Shown here piece by piece: positions 34,461 through 46,105 of a DNA stretch of 64,000 bases. The notes under the pieces were generated by a model that saw only the letters and a program-made list of their open reading frames with translations, was not told the DNA's origin and searched no databases. The DNA lies in NCBI GenBank assembly GCA_051530055.1, contig CM121341.1, positions 14,570,001-14,634,000 of the forward strand, read 5' to 3'. The translations under genes and the position numbers were made by a program. The stretch comes from Neoechinorhynchus agilis (taxonomy: Eukaryota; Acanthocephala). Each line of letters opens with the position of its first letter. Position 1 is the stretch's first letter.

Positions 34461-35762
34461 ATGGCAGTCTTTGCTGGTTATCCTTCTCAGCAAATCGTGC
34501 CGAGACAATTCCAACGGGGGTCTTCTTGTGGAGAATTCGAGCGACGTCCTCTTATGGACGCAAGATACTTCGCGAATTCCGGACTTAACGAATACAAATG
34601 GATATGTCGAAATTCAGCGTTGCCGAATGAATTTACTTCGAAGTTGAAACCATGTGCGTCAAATTCGGGATCATCCAAAAAGTCATCAAATTCAAAACTG
34701 ACCGGATCGCGATCTGGATCATCCAGAACAAGTAATGGGGGATCTTCAAACCACTCATCGACAGTGTTTGACAGGACTAATATGTTTAACATTGGACCAA
34801 GGAAATCTTATGACAGGAATATTGAAAAGCTCGCACATTAAAGCAGGATTCACAGGCTAGAATCTTTATGGTGAAACTTGCCGGACGCTCTAAAGTACGA
34901 CCCAACACCGATTATCCTAAGAAAGCCGCTTAGATCCACAACTCATAACGTCTATAGACAAAATATAATCATTCGTTACTTCAAACCGCCACAAATACAA
35001 AAGCCAGGACCAATAATTATCAGAGAAATTCGTGATCCTCAACCACCACCGGCACCTCCTTTGGTCATACGTCAAAGAATGCCACCTCCAAAAACTCCAC
35101 CGCCACTCATTCTTCGGGAACGTCCACCGAATCCACCTCCTTACATACCTCCACAGGTTATACTAAAAAAACTTCCCGCAAGAAGTCCGCCTCCCCGACA
35201 AGTAATAATTGAACGATTTCCTCCTTGCCCTCCTAAACCTCGTGATATTGTCATCGAACGGTGGTTACCTTATGATACTTACCAGAAAAGAGAAATCATA
35301 TATGAAAGGTGCCAAGATGTCCCCTTATGTAAGCCTCCCAAAAATATGGTAATCGCTTATGAGCAAACGAAAAACCCAACCGTAATTAAAAGATGCGTGA
35401 GTCATGCTGGCATTACTAGAATGGAACCTGAGTACTATTTGAACAAATACGGTAATGCCATCTTATCCAAAGATGATATTTTACGCAGAGTAAATAGCGA
35501 AGGAGTTGCTGATGATATTGCAAAAGCAGATTCTGTTATCATAGGAAAGCGAAGAAGGCATCAATCGGAATCAGTACCATACTCTCATGATTCACTCAAT
35601 TCTAAGCCACAGGTTTCTTCGGAATTTATAAACGAACCAGATTTTACATCTTGGGATATCGCAAATCTCGATGAAACCACTAGTGGTGTTGAAAAACCAT
35701 GCTGTGATGATTCTAATCCCATTTACAAGTCGATGTTAACTTTTGAGAGTCATAAGTGCTAA
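34461..35762 (+). CDS. Proline-rich repeat protein, probably cytoskeletal or structural
   Basis: I cannot name this gene. The first part (from 34461, MAVFAGYPSQQIVP) is Ser/Gly/Asn-rich (SGSSKKSSNSKLTGSRSGSS). After a probable small intron ending near 34893 (CTAAAG acceptor, in the same frame) comes a region with 8 or more imperfect repeats of the form P-x-x-I-I-x-R/E followed by a Pro-rich linker: PTPIILRKPLR, PGPIIIREIRDPQPPPAPP, LVIRQRMPPPKTPPP, LILRERPPNPPPYIPP, QVILKKLPARSPPP, RQVIIERFPPCPPKP and RDIVIERWLPYDTYQKRE. A less repetitive C-terminal half follows to the stop at 35762. Alternating beta-strand and Pro linker recalls alveolin/articulin-type filament proteins, but I have no firm family match. 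No signal peptide is visible. Confidence 0.65.
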
Positions 35763-36308
35763 ATCCTAGGTTAAACTCCATATATGGTAGGTGTTGTGAG
35801 TCGTTCTTTGACGCCTGAAGCATATTGAGATAAAGTCGTCGCATAGATTGGTAATTATAGACGAACAAGTAGCAAAAATCAACACAGATCGTTCTTGCAT
35901 CCCAAAGGATTGAAGACTTGTCAATCTATATGGATTCATTTGAAAAACCTTGGCCAGTCATAAAGGAAACAGCATTCCTAAAGTACAAAAATTATTGTAA
36001 ATCTTGTAACCAGATATTTTTTCTGAAGATTGACCGTCTACTTCATTATACCCGATTTTGTCCTTGGAGACCATAAATACGATTTAACCGAAAGAGCGAT
36101 CCACACAATAGATACAGAATTCCGTTAGATTGTTATAAGGCTGGTTTAAAAATGCTTTACTTATTTTTCTAAATCATTGACCTAATTTAAATGTTTTTGT
36201 TCTAACATCGACATGTAATGCCATATAACCACTAGAGAAATAACACTGATCCCAAATGGTACTAAACGGGACCAAGGAGTAGAAATCGGAACGGCAAAAA
36301 ACGATGGA
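35763..36308. other. Intergenic, no feature seen
   Basis: AT-rich spacer between two unknown plus-strand genes. It could contain an intron linking them, but nothing shows this. Confidence 0.45.
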
Positions 36309-36728
36309 ATGTCTTCGACGTCAGACATAGACAATCTTCGATTAGGAACGTATTGTTGTACTACATCGTTTGACAGTCTCGACCATACGGATTTCCCAAA
36401 TCGACCAAACGTAAGCTATCCGTTTGTTCCAACGGACAATGATTTTTGCTATGAAAACAAAGCCAATATGCTTTATTCGCGGGCAACTACTGTTTATCTT
36501 CCTAATTCACATACAAATCCAGAGATTTGCTCTTTGCAAGACGAGCAGCAAATTGCAAGGTATGATCATTTGATGCTCGGCAAAGATATAGGAGAAACAA
36601 TCCGAAGGCGTCAGAGACACATTTCAATTGGAGATTTTGATTTTGGGATTATTGGAAATGAAACTAAAGAGCAGCAAACAGTGAACAATGCGCTAAGTCA
36701 AGAAAATGCCAAGCTCGAAGAAATTTAA
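36309..36728 (+). CDS. Small unknown protein (139 aa)
   Basis: One open frame starting MSSTSDIDNLRLGTYCC and ending in a polar tail. It has no signal peptide, no membrane helix and no motif I recognise; an R-R-R-Q-R cluster is near residue 100. It lies 546 bp after the Pro-rich gene on the same strand and might be a further exon of it. Codon choice and composition look protein-like. Confidence 0.45.
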   Translation: MSSTSDIDNLRLGTYCCTTSFDSLDHTDFPNRPNVSYPFVPTDNDFCYENKANMLYSRATTVYLPNSHTNPEICSLQDEQQIARYDHLMLGKDIGETIRRRQRHISIGDFDFGIIGNETKEQQTVNNALSQENAKLEEI

Positions 36729-36953
36729 ATACTGAAATATACTTTTTGGTTTATTTGAGATTTAGAAACCATTTAGGGAAATTGTATCATCTTTAGGTGG
36801 TTTTTAACTTAAATCTTTAAATTTTTAAGATTTTAAGGTGTACGCTAAACGCTAAGATATTCGTGGGATGGAATAAAAGTCTCGCTTGATTTTAAATCTC
36901 TAACTTGAATGTATTTAAGTTAAATTTTTCGTGTTCTTCAAGTAGCAAAAGTC

Positions 36954-38072
36954 CTACAGAGAAATATCCTGGCGCTCTGTCAATCCACAATATTCCATTG
37001 ATTTAGTCCATAGTTTGTCAACGTTTTCCTGATTGGTTGCGGCCGAGCTTGTTTTGGCTTCCTTGCAGTCACTAAAGTATTTACCAGTAACTTTGGATAA
37101 TTGAGGACAAAGTGCGAGATGAATTGATGTTTGAGCTCCTTGCTCCGATGTTTTCATAAAAGGATCAATGATTGGACGAATTATTTTGTTTAGAGCGTAA
37201 TAGAACGAAGATTTTCCATACAGTTCATAGCCGAAATTTGTATCCACAGTGCCCGGGTGAAGCGAATTCGCTGTTACGTTCGTTCCTTTTAGTCTTTGAG
37301 CCAATCCATTGGTAAAAAGAATGTTGTAGAGTTTAGCGTTCCCGTATCCGTACCACGAAGAATTCTTAACCTCTTTCATATGATCCCAATCAGGTTTACC
37401 AACTTTACTAATCATGAAATAGATTTCATCGATAAAAGTATACTTACATCGATGACCCAATGAAGAAACATTGATCACTCGTCCCTGTTCGGATTTTTTA
37501 ATTTTCTCAAGTAGAAGGTACGTAAGGAGGAAGTGACCAAGGTGGTTAGCCTGAAAATGAATATCGAAACCATCTTTAGTTAACTCGGGCGCCGTCATGA
37601 TTCCTACAATCAGTTTTTCTTATAAACTTGAGAAGCAATGAGAAAGTCATGCCTGCATTATTTATGAGAATGTCGACTTTATCATTCTCGTTAACTATTT
37701 CTGTGGCACATTTCTTAACTGATTCAAGAGAATTTAGATCAATAATTTTATAGCTGATATTCGCTCCAGGAAACTCTTGTTGCAGTAGGGCCACGGCTTC
37801 GGATACCTTCTGCTCGTTTCTGCACGCTAATATAAGCTTACATCCTTGAGAATTACACGAGTTTCGCAGGAAACATTATAAAAACTAACCCCTGGGAGCT
37901 AACGCTCTTACTGTCTCAAAACCGATTCCGACATTTGCGCCAGTTATCACAACCGTTTTACCATCTAGACGAGTCGAGCACTCGCAATGGTCTAATTGGT
38001 GAAAATTGAATGGAATTTTTAACGTGAAATCTTACTGTTCTTTGCACAAGGAAGCGAATTGATTGCAGACAT
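36954..38072 (-). CDS. Short-chain dehydrogenase/reductase (retinol dehydrogenase 11-14-like)
   Basis: NAD(P)-dependent oxidoreductase of the classical SDR fold. The first exon encodes MSAINSLPCAKN from the ATG at 38072 and joins in phase (AAC) across a roughly 40-bp intron to LDGKTVVITGANVGIGFETV, which holds the T-G-x-x-x-G-I-G nucleotide motif. The next exon gives CKLILACRNEQKV, then DILINNAG (N-N-A-G). The last exon (37598-36954) has QANHLGHFLLTYLLLE, RVINVSSLGH with the catalytic Ser, and Y-G-N-A-K (catalytic Y-x-x-x-K), then NSLHPGTVDTNFGYEL. It looks complete and intact. Similarity is to retinol-dehydrogenase/DHRS members; the real substrate is unknown. Confidence 0.9.
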
Positions 38073-38941
38073 TGGTTTTTTCAGGTCTAAAAATGTGAAC
38101 GAGAAACCCAACTCAAGGTCGTTATAGTAATACTGACTAAAATTTCAGCAACATAAGTAAATATTAAAAAATTAACTCTGTTTAACATCTTTGTGGTGAT
38201 TACTACAAGTAGCTTGATTTTACTATAGAGAATAAAACCCGGGTTCGTTGACTGTCAGATAAACGCTCTCGATCAGGGGTTTTAAAAACATCGTTCGCTT
38301 ATGCTCAATGTTTTAGAAACCTTTGAACAGTCTGAGCGTAAGCGCTCATTATGCGTAATGAATGCACAAGACAAAAGGAGATTTTATCTTGATTTTTCTT
38401 GCTTGTTCAGATGACACAATGAAGTGAAAAAGATTTTAACCGGAGAAGCCAAAAAAGCAACAATGAATCATGCACCCCTGTCTCTTACACAAGTAGCATA
38501 ATAGAGATCTACATAAACTAAAAGTCAAGCTTAAAATAGTTTTTCTTTTTCTCTTCACGAAAAAGCACTCTGATAGTTGTTTAGAAACAATCAAATAAGA
38601 GTCATTAATGCAGCAAAATCTAAACGTATAAGTAGAAATTCCTTTGGAGCAATTTTAAGTTATAATAGTCGAAACAGTTACCAAAGCTTTAGAGAGAAAG
38701 ATCTATTTGTATCACAAAACAAAAGATATTTGACTTTCAGAAAGATATGAAAGCTAAAAAAAGTGATTTTGAAAAGAGACAAAATACTGCCTTTTTGTTA
38801 CTTTGAAAATCTACAAAAATTGTGTATTTAGTTAAAAGCCATTGGGTGTCCGACTAAGAAACGTTCGAAGGCATCAAGATGTAAAATTATAACCACGGGT
38901 TTTATTGGAAAAATATACATCTAATCTTCAATCTTGTTTTT
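38073..38941. other. AT-rich intergenic, no feature seen
   Basis: Spacer between the SDR gene start and the LIM kinase 3' end; no feature recognised. Confidence 0.5.
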
Positions 38942-40434
38942 CTAAAGGTTTATCGATTCTGTACAACTAGATTCACCATTTTTGCTTGCAAAGTTCAATT
39001 TCAGTTCCAACATCATGAGTCGTGGTAATATCCATTTGAATTTGGGCCTTTTCGCTGGTTCAATCTCACAACAAGACACAGCAATCGCCATTAAGTCGTG
39101 TGGACATTGTGGACTACAGAGTTTTTGCTTGAACAGTTTAACATTCAGACCGAAATCCCCCGTCCGTGGCAAATGATCGGGATCCGCATCTACACGTCCA
39201 ATGATTTCGCATAAAACTATTCCATAGCTAAAGATATCAACTCTATAATCATAAGGTTTGTTTTTCAACATCTCAGGTGCCATCCAAAACGGGCTGCCAA
39301 CAATAGTGTTAAACCTCTGTTCTATATCATGGATAACCTCGTTGGATTCCATGCAAGAAAGGAGGTGTCGAAGCTTTCCTTGTCGCTTTCTGAATCTGAC
39401 TGTATTTAGATCATCGAGAACATAACTAAGACCGAAATCAGCCACGACCACTCTTCCATTCTCTTTTACGAGGCAGTTATTAGAGTTAAGGTCTCGATGT
39501 ACCACTCGTAATGAGTGAAGATAAGCCATTCCATCCGCAATGTCTTTTGCAAACGATACGCGTATTGACCAAGGCAAATATTTTTCACGGTCAGTGATAA
39601 TGTTCTTTAGGGACCCACCACTTATGTATTCCACAATAAAACTAAGTTTATCTTGAGCTTGAAATATGACTCCGATAAATGAGAGGATGTTTGGATGGTT
39701 TATTCGACGAAGAAGTTGGATTTCCTGTCGAAATGTTCGTTTGCTGCTCTCAGTTACTTCTCGGATTTCTTTCATTACCATAATCCGACCAGTTTTTCGA
39801 TCAATAACCTTTCTGGCCACACCGTAAAACCCTTGCCCTAGTTCACCAATCACATCAATCTCACTCATAACAAAAGCACGGTAAGAAGCATTCAATGAGA
39901 GCTGTGTACTTTGACGTCTATTCCAGTGATTTCACATCACAGCGCCCCGGATGTGAAAATACTGATCTGCGGAATTCATACAATGCATTCAAAGAACCCA
40001 GCTCTTGAGTTGATGATGACCGAATGGGACCGAAAGCAGGCTTTTTTTTGTTGGAAGATCCATCATTTAGCTGCTGCTTTGGCGCAAGCCGTCGATTGTC
40101 CAAGAAAAGATCGCTTTCCGATAGTCGATGTAGCTTTAAGGAAGCCAAAAAGACTGATAGGTGATTATCTTGGGCAAGGGAACATCGTCCCTTGCTTTGA
40201 TCGAGCGATGATACCGACTCCATTTTTAAGGGTATCGAAGTAGTTCTCGCTGACAAACGTCTTATACAAGACTCACTGCGAAGCATATGGCTCGACAAGT
40301 TTTATTTAAGAAGTTTAAACGTACCATACTATGTCCACGTTTCTAATCAATGAACAATTCTGTTCATATGGAATAATTTGACCGCAAACAGAACATACGT
40401 AGCATTCCGGATGGCAGAATACTTTGGAGGCAAT
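38942..40434 (-). CDS. LIMK: LIM-domain kinase (LIMK), 5' exons not found
   Basis: LIM kinases phosphorylate and inactivate cofilin to stabilise actin. The kinase exon (39895-38942) contains GELGQGFYGVARKV (Gly loop), VMKEI (catalytic Lys), HRDLNSNNCLV (the H-R-D-L-N-S-x-N-C signature of LIMK/TESK), VADFGLSY (DFG), GSPFWMAPEML and SYGIVLCEIIGRVDADPDHL, matching LIMK closely; PRTGDFGLNVKLF is LIMK-like too. A linker exon lies at about 40275-39918. Upstream, after an acceptor CACCTAG, an exon near 40434-40325 reads KVFCHPECYVCSVCGQII, the middle of a LIM domain with Cys/His zinc ligands. I see no PDZ domain and no first LIM domain, so the N-terminal part is either very diverged, further upstream, or lost. 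Confidence 0.9.
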
Positions 40435-40915
40435 CTAGGTGGTGTTTTTAGTCATAAATTATATGGATGTTTTAAAAAACTAGTTATATAATTATAAGGG
40501 AAACGCGAGACTTATTTTAAACTGAAGAAACAAGGGTTTAATAATAAAAACTGATTTGTTGGTGAGATATTATAGCAGAACATATGCGATCCACATTGGT
40601 GTGAGAGTATTGAAGACTGGAACGGTAAATCATAAAAAAAGTTAAAACCGTTTAAGCAAATGGGAGAATGCCATTTGATAAGGATTACAAAGACTATTAT
40701 TATCAGTATAGAAATCATTTTCAATTTGTGAATACACTGAGCACTTGGAATTTTATTGAAAAGCGAAATACAGATGCCCCGAGAATCACTTATTGACAAA
40801 GCAAAATTAAACTTTAAAGAAATTAATAATAACAACACAATAAAATGGTGAATGAATTATAGTTTTTGATTTATAAATATTCATCTAATTTACTTTATTT
40901 TGGTCGTTTTGCAAC
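40435..40915. other. AT-rich region, possible LIMK intron
   Basis: No LIM1 exon recognised. A 108-codon minus-strand open stretch (40838-40512) is hydrophobic and unrecognised. Confidence 0.4.
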
Positions 40916-41112
40916 CCCGGATTTAAATTTACTGATTTATTTTCGATATTTAGTCGGATAATTCCGACATTATCAAGTCGACGAAATATCGGAAATAAAT
41001 CAGGTTACGCAAACACTCCTAAAAAATCTTTCAAACAATGACTAACCTAAGGAAAATGTCGGAATTATCCGATGTGAAATATCGTAAACAAATCAGTGAA
41101 TTTAAATACGGG
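40916..41112. mobile_element. MITE, family M1 (197 bp)
   Basis: Ends CCCGGATTTAAATTTACTGA and its mirror TCAGTGAATTTAAATACGGG. It shares terminal repeats and the central TCGGATAATTCCGACATT theme with the copy at 22164-22320. Confidence 0.8.
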
Positions 41113-42069
41113 ATGGCATAACTAACAAAAGAAAGTATCTTTTTCCCCGGAGAAAATAATCAAAGTAATTTAATTTAGGTGAAAAGCGTTGCTTCATAAC
41201 CAATATCGCACTGATCTCAGTCATATAAAAGATGTAACATTGTAATATTTAATAAGTGAATGGCGTGACGACTCTTACCGAGTGAAATCGAACAGTGTAA
41301 TTGATTTTCTAAATTTGTGACTTTGCTTTGAATGGGAATTTTAAGAATAAAAGTATCTCATTGCGCAAATAAATATACGAAGTATTATAGAAAATTTAAA
41401 TTAATAATACCTTGACAACTAGGCCTTCTAAAACTCTAAAGCATTGATAGCACCTTGCCTGCCGGGGAACAACGGACAGGTCCATTTTTTCAAGCATCGA
41501 CTAATATTCATGAATAAACATATATATATGTATTATTTTTGTGTTCGGTCGATCGACGAGTATGAAAAATCGAAGGTCGCGATAATGAAAACAAAATGGT
41601 TGTATCTACTTACATTAGACGTCGCATTGTGTGAGCCATTCTTCATATCTGAAAACGGTCCGTAAGCAATTGTGCGAGTGCGGCAAAAAGACAGTCCCGT
41701 TCCGGTTGCTCTTTTCGTCGATATAAAAAGAAGTGTAAGCGAGAAAAAGGGTGCTGTAGGTCGTTTTTTGTGAAACTCGAGGCGTGTATTGTAAGACGAT
41801 AGGGACAGGCGGTTAGTGAGGTGTAGTAATCGGATCTGGACAGAAATGGACTACTTTATGCTGGAAAGAAGTCGACTATTTGAATGTCAAAGTAGCAACG
41901 AGGGAATATGGAATCTCGTTCAGAGGAGAGGCTGAAACCACGAATCGTACATGAACACAATGTTTATACGAGGAGGTGGAAAACAGTCTACAAATAACGG
42001 CACCACAAGGATTTCGCAAAAAAAGGGTGGAACGTGACTCTACTCCATCACACGTCTTAAGCTTCTTTT
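41113..42069. other. Intergenic, no gene recognised
   Basis: Between the MITE and the BRCA2 3' end. A TATATAAATA-like stretch is absent, and no coding signal is recognisable. Confidence 0.45.
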
Positions 42070-45000
42070 TCATCTAAAACGACTTTGAACCTCAGCATTA
42101 ATTGCCCAAACAGACTTAATCCATCTTGGAGCTGAACGCAATGTACTCGTGAACAACTCAAACTCGTTGGATTCATGCCTAGACAGACGCTGAGTCAACA
42201 CAAACTCCGAGTAGTCTAGAGACTGAAGAGTACAACACAGGGATTTATGAGTGCATTGATTTGAGACATGGAGGTTTCGAATTACATAAATATTGCCCAG
42301 ATTAAGCCTTTGCCGGTCCATTGATCCAAAATCAAAAAGACCGAGGGTCTTGTGGCGATCACATACAATTGCATGATGCGGGTATCGGAGAGATGACAGA
42401 ACTCGGAGAATAAGGAAGACTGTATCGATTTCATCGTAGGGAACCGACGGTGAATGACTGCGAACGCGGTCTTCTGTGCGGTCTATCGAGCGGATCATCA
42501 AGCGCTTTAGGTCGCTCAGTAATGTTAAACATCGAGGAATAAAGATTGATCGAGTTAGACTTTCGCTTTTACCAAAGAATTCTAATGTGATTCGTCAAAA
42601 GTCAACCAAGGCAGAATTTAAAAACAATAAGGCCCTTTGTCAATATTGGGAGTTTTCGTTCGATCCCCTAAAGATTGTTTCGACAACAACCGGGCAAACT
42701 TCAACCCAGAACCCTTTAGAGACCTTTGGTGTACTTCAAGACGGGTTACCCGTGTCACACCATGAATCGCTCGTAGACCGCTGCTTCCATAATTTGCAGG
42801 GGCCATGTATCTAAATCCAAACGCGGCTCCTTCCCTATGGACATCGATGCATTCATCTATATCGTCTATGTTGTTTGTCTTTGTCCAAAATGAAAAAAGA
42901 ACCGTTAGTTGCGACTGACCCGCACAAGCTATTCTTACTCGATGCAGATAGGACTCGTCGCTGTTTCCTTTTGATATTGGATACGCACGGACGACGATTC
43001 CATGTACCAATGGAACTATTCCTCCTGTTCTGTGAATTCCTTCCAAGGAAAGCAACATCGGTTTCCGATGGAAGCCCAATCGAGCGTACCACCTACATCT
43101 TCTACAACTATTTAGGCATAAACGAGCTGTGGCGTCAGACTTTAATGGGTTTTCGAATCCGGATTGTCCAAAATCGACGCACAAACCATCTATGTATAGT
43201 TTGCATCCCATGCGAATTCTTTTCCTAGAAATCAATTCCTTTAATGGCTCATCTATAAGCGAATCTCCACTGTAAAATCGAAGATTTTGAAAGAGAAATC
43301 ATCTTTGAAAGTCTTGATATAACAAAAACATCGGAATAATTTCTAGCTCACTTTTCAAAATCTCCTTATTTTCCTAGAATAAAGATAATAAAACACTTTC
43401 TAATATTGCCGGTCTAATTGCTTTTGAAACACAGTTATATGTTTGGTGAACCTTCAGGAAGACAAAAAAACGAAACTAATTTTTAGAGCTTTCACGTAAA
43501 CCTAATGTCTCACAATTCTGCAACAATCTTAATGATGTTCGAATTAACGTCTAAGACTACAAGTCTAGACAATGCAGATCATACAAAAAGAGTTTCGCAC
43601 TTATTGGAAAAATAGAATTTTCAATACTTTATCAGATAAATAGTAACGAAAATACTCACTTTTTAAACAAACGTCCAAATCTTTGTACCCAAGAAAAATC
43701 CCAAAGTTACAGAATCGTTGAACCTTAAATAAATTTCGGAGCAAAGGTTTTTATTTGTAGTACACAGCAAGATAGAATCCTCGTTTTGGTTGATACGGGA
43801 TTCGCAATCAGATGGCAGATCAAAATACTGGACAAAAATTTAAGCGACACTGATCGTTAAGCATCGATATAACTGAAAATTTTGAGAATGAATCGTTAGT
43901 AATTATCTTTATGCTGTCAGAACGAGTGGAGGAACTTTGTTGAATCATTAAAATGCTTCAATGAGGAAAACGTACTGACAGATGCACTCCTGGAGATCCG
44001 CTATTGTTTACGTTCGCCCGAATGCTATACCAACCATCCGACAATTCCACATCTTCTCGTCGGTTTGCTCTTCTAAATATATTGGATACCAATAAGACAA
44101 GAGGAAAGCGAAAGCTACTATCGCCCTCCATAATTCGCTTTAAGCAAGACCGTCTTCCTTCGTAAACTTCAATGTCATATCTATATCTAAGCTGTTCCAT
44201 TACATTGTCCACTGACAAGAATAATGACGATTCCATGAATTTAGCTTGATACGAACCCAGTTTCCATACGATCCATCGGTAGTGATTAGCAACCCATTCG
44301 TTAGAGACCTTAGAAGCACAGACACCCTTACAATCTCGAAGAGCCTGTGCGAATTCTTCGCTCGAAGCGATTCCCTCAGGATTTGGCACTAATAGACCAC
44401 CTTCCCGGGTCCGTATAGCATGACGTAATTGAAACCCATATTTGGCAGCCTGGATACTGCTAAGCGGTTTCTTTGCAAGAAGAGTCATATGTGACTTTAG
44501 TTGGCAGAGTTTCACTCTTTGATCGTTTGAGGGACACCACTTCGTACGAAATAGGCGCCCGTGGCAATTTAACGTCCGATTGCTAGTCTTTTGAATCCTC
44601 ATAGCCGTCAGTTCACGACAATTATCGATTTGCTTAGACACGTCTTCGATAGAGTATCGAGATAGCAGTGCTCGTTCGAACGACCATGTTAAATCCTCAA
44701 CGTGTTTTCTTTTAAAGACAATGGGTTGGTTATCATGGATGATTTCAAATCCTGAGATAATCTGAGTCTTTTTGCGATTCACTATTCGCGGTTCTCTGAT
44801 AACCGATTGAGTTAGTACTTGAGTATCTCGATCAATGACAGGCGATTCGTGTTCATACGAGCGAACGTTTCCTGAACTGAAAAAGGGCGACGAAGATAAT
44901 CGCTGTTTCAGCTCTGAACTTTCTTTTGAAAGATTAATACGTTCCAAATTTTCTTGCTTTTCAGAATCGCAGGACGAGTCTGATTCACATACTTTTTGTT

Positions 45001-45571
45001 CTTGTGAATCAGCAACGGACATTCCATTATCTGACGACTCATCGAGTACACTTACTAAACTTTGGTCATCTTTGCTCAAAATTTGCGACTTACAATCAGT
45101 CGATTCTTCTAAAGTCACACCTCTCGGTGATTTGACTCGTTTCCGTTCACTCAATTGCTCTTCTAAATCATTTTTGTCCAATTCTTCAAAAAGCGCTCGC
45201 ATTCTGGGATCGATAGTGCCCAAGTTCACGTTAATGGGCCGCCCTCCTGCTGTTGTAAATAGACCTTTTGGTTGTTCAGAATGTTTTTTACTCAAATTAA
45301 CAGGAGAGTAGGGCCGCTTCCGGGGTGGTGTTTTCTCATTTTGCGCTTTCTCGCTGCTGTTTTCACTGGGCATTGGCCAAGTGATGGCTAAAAGTTGTTC
45401 TTTGCGATCAATAACTTTTATCAGTGTCTCCGATATGTTGACCATAGTGATCGGTGATGGAGTTGGCGATGACAAATGATGCCAGTGGAATCGAATTGGC
45501 GGATAAATACGTATACGACAATTGTTAACAATTGACTGACGCGAACGATCGCAGTTTTGGTCACCTTCCAT
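42070..45571 (-). CDS. BRCA2: BRCA2 homologue (one BRC repeat, helical domain, OB1-OB3)
   Basis: Loads RAD51 on ssDNA in homologous recombination, in the nucleus. I start at the ATG at 45571 (MEGDQNCDRSRQS); the frame extends 15 bases further but from TTG. About residues 108-138 hold one BRC motif: GLFTTAGGRPINVN then RMRALFEEL (consensus F-x-T-A-x-G-K/R). A long acidic spacer follows, then the helical domain (YGFQLRHAIRTREGGLLVPN) leading to VSNEWVANHYRWIVWKLGSY and OB1 (VMEQLRYRYDIEVYEGRRS, VELSDGWYSIRAN). OB1 continues in the 43270-42618 exon (CRWYARLGFHRKPM, GIVVRAYPI), which also holds OB2 (HRVRIACAGQSQLTVLFSFW). OB3 is in 42501-42070 (VPYDEIDTVFLILRVLSS, NIYVIRNLHVSNQ). Introns lie near 43958-43270 and 42690-42520; both junctions are unresolved. 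All domains appear intact. C. elegans BRC-2 is known to have one BRC motif and far fewer domains. Confidence 0.93.
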
Positions 45572-46105
45572 GTTTGTCCGACACAAATTGGTGATAAAAA
45601 CAACAAAAGACGGGAAATCTCAATTTTGAGATGATCACTCTAAAACGCATTGCAAAAAATACGCTATTTCAACTCTTTAACAAGGACAAATTTAACTTTT
45701 TAAAAGCGAAATGCACTTAGAGAACTGTTATTATCAAATAATTTGCGCTGTGTTTTGGTTTATTTAGTTTGCTGAGAAGTGAACTCATAAATTCATGGGT
45801 TTAAACAAAAACGGCGAAAAAAGAAATTTTAAAACTTTATAAGAGTGCACCGATTAGCACAATTGAGAATTTATTGATCATTCTTCCGTTATTCATCAAC
45901 GAATGATCTCACATTTTCGTTTATTTTGCTACTGAAGACTAAATGAGTTGTTACAATCAAATCATTAGCGTTCGTGCCTGGGTTTGGAAAAAAACAACCT
46001 GACGACGGTCACCTTTATTCACTCACAATCAACGCGCGCGCTTCGTTTTTAGTAGTACACGCACACTCGCCAATCGCTCATGTTCAATCGCATGATCAAC
46101 ATCAC
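45572..46105. other. Intergenic between TDP-43 and BRCA2
   Basis: About 530 bp of AT-rich sequence; BRCA2 promoter plus TDP-43 3' UTR, no other feature. Confidence 0.5.

Noticed and set aside
42875-43228. Plus-strand 117-codon frame and an overlapping 79-codon minus-strand frame
   Set aside because: Shadows of the BRCA2 OB1/OB2 exon, which is supported by domain blocks in the other minus-strand frame.
42070-43235. PDZ domain of LIM kinase (VPYDEID resembles a LIMK PDZ stretch)
   Set aside because: The order and the rest of the exon fit BRCA2 OB3, and it lies upstream of the LIM exon, where the PDZ would be out of place.
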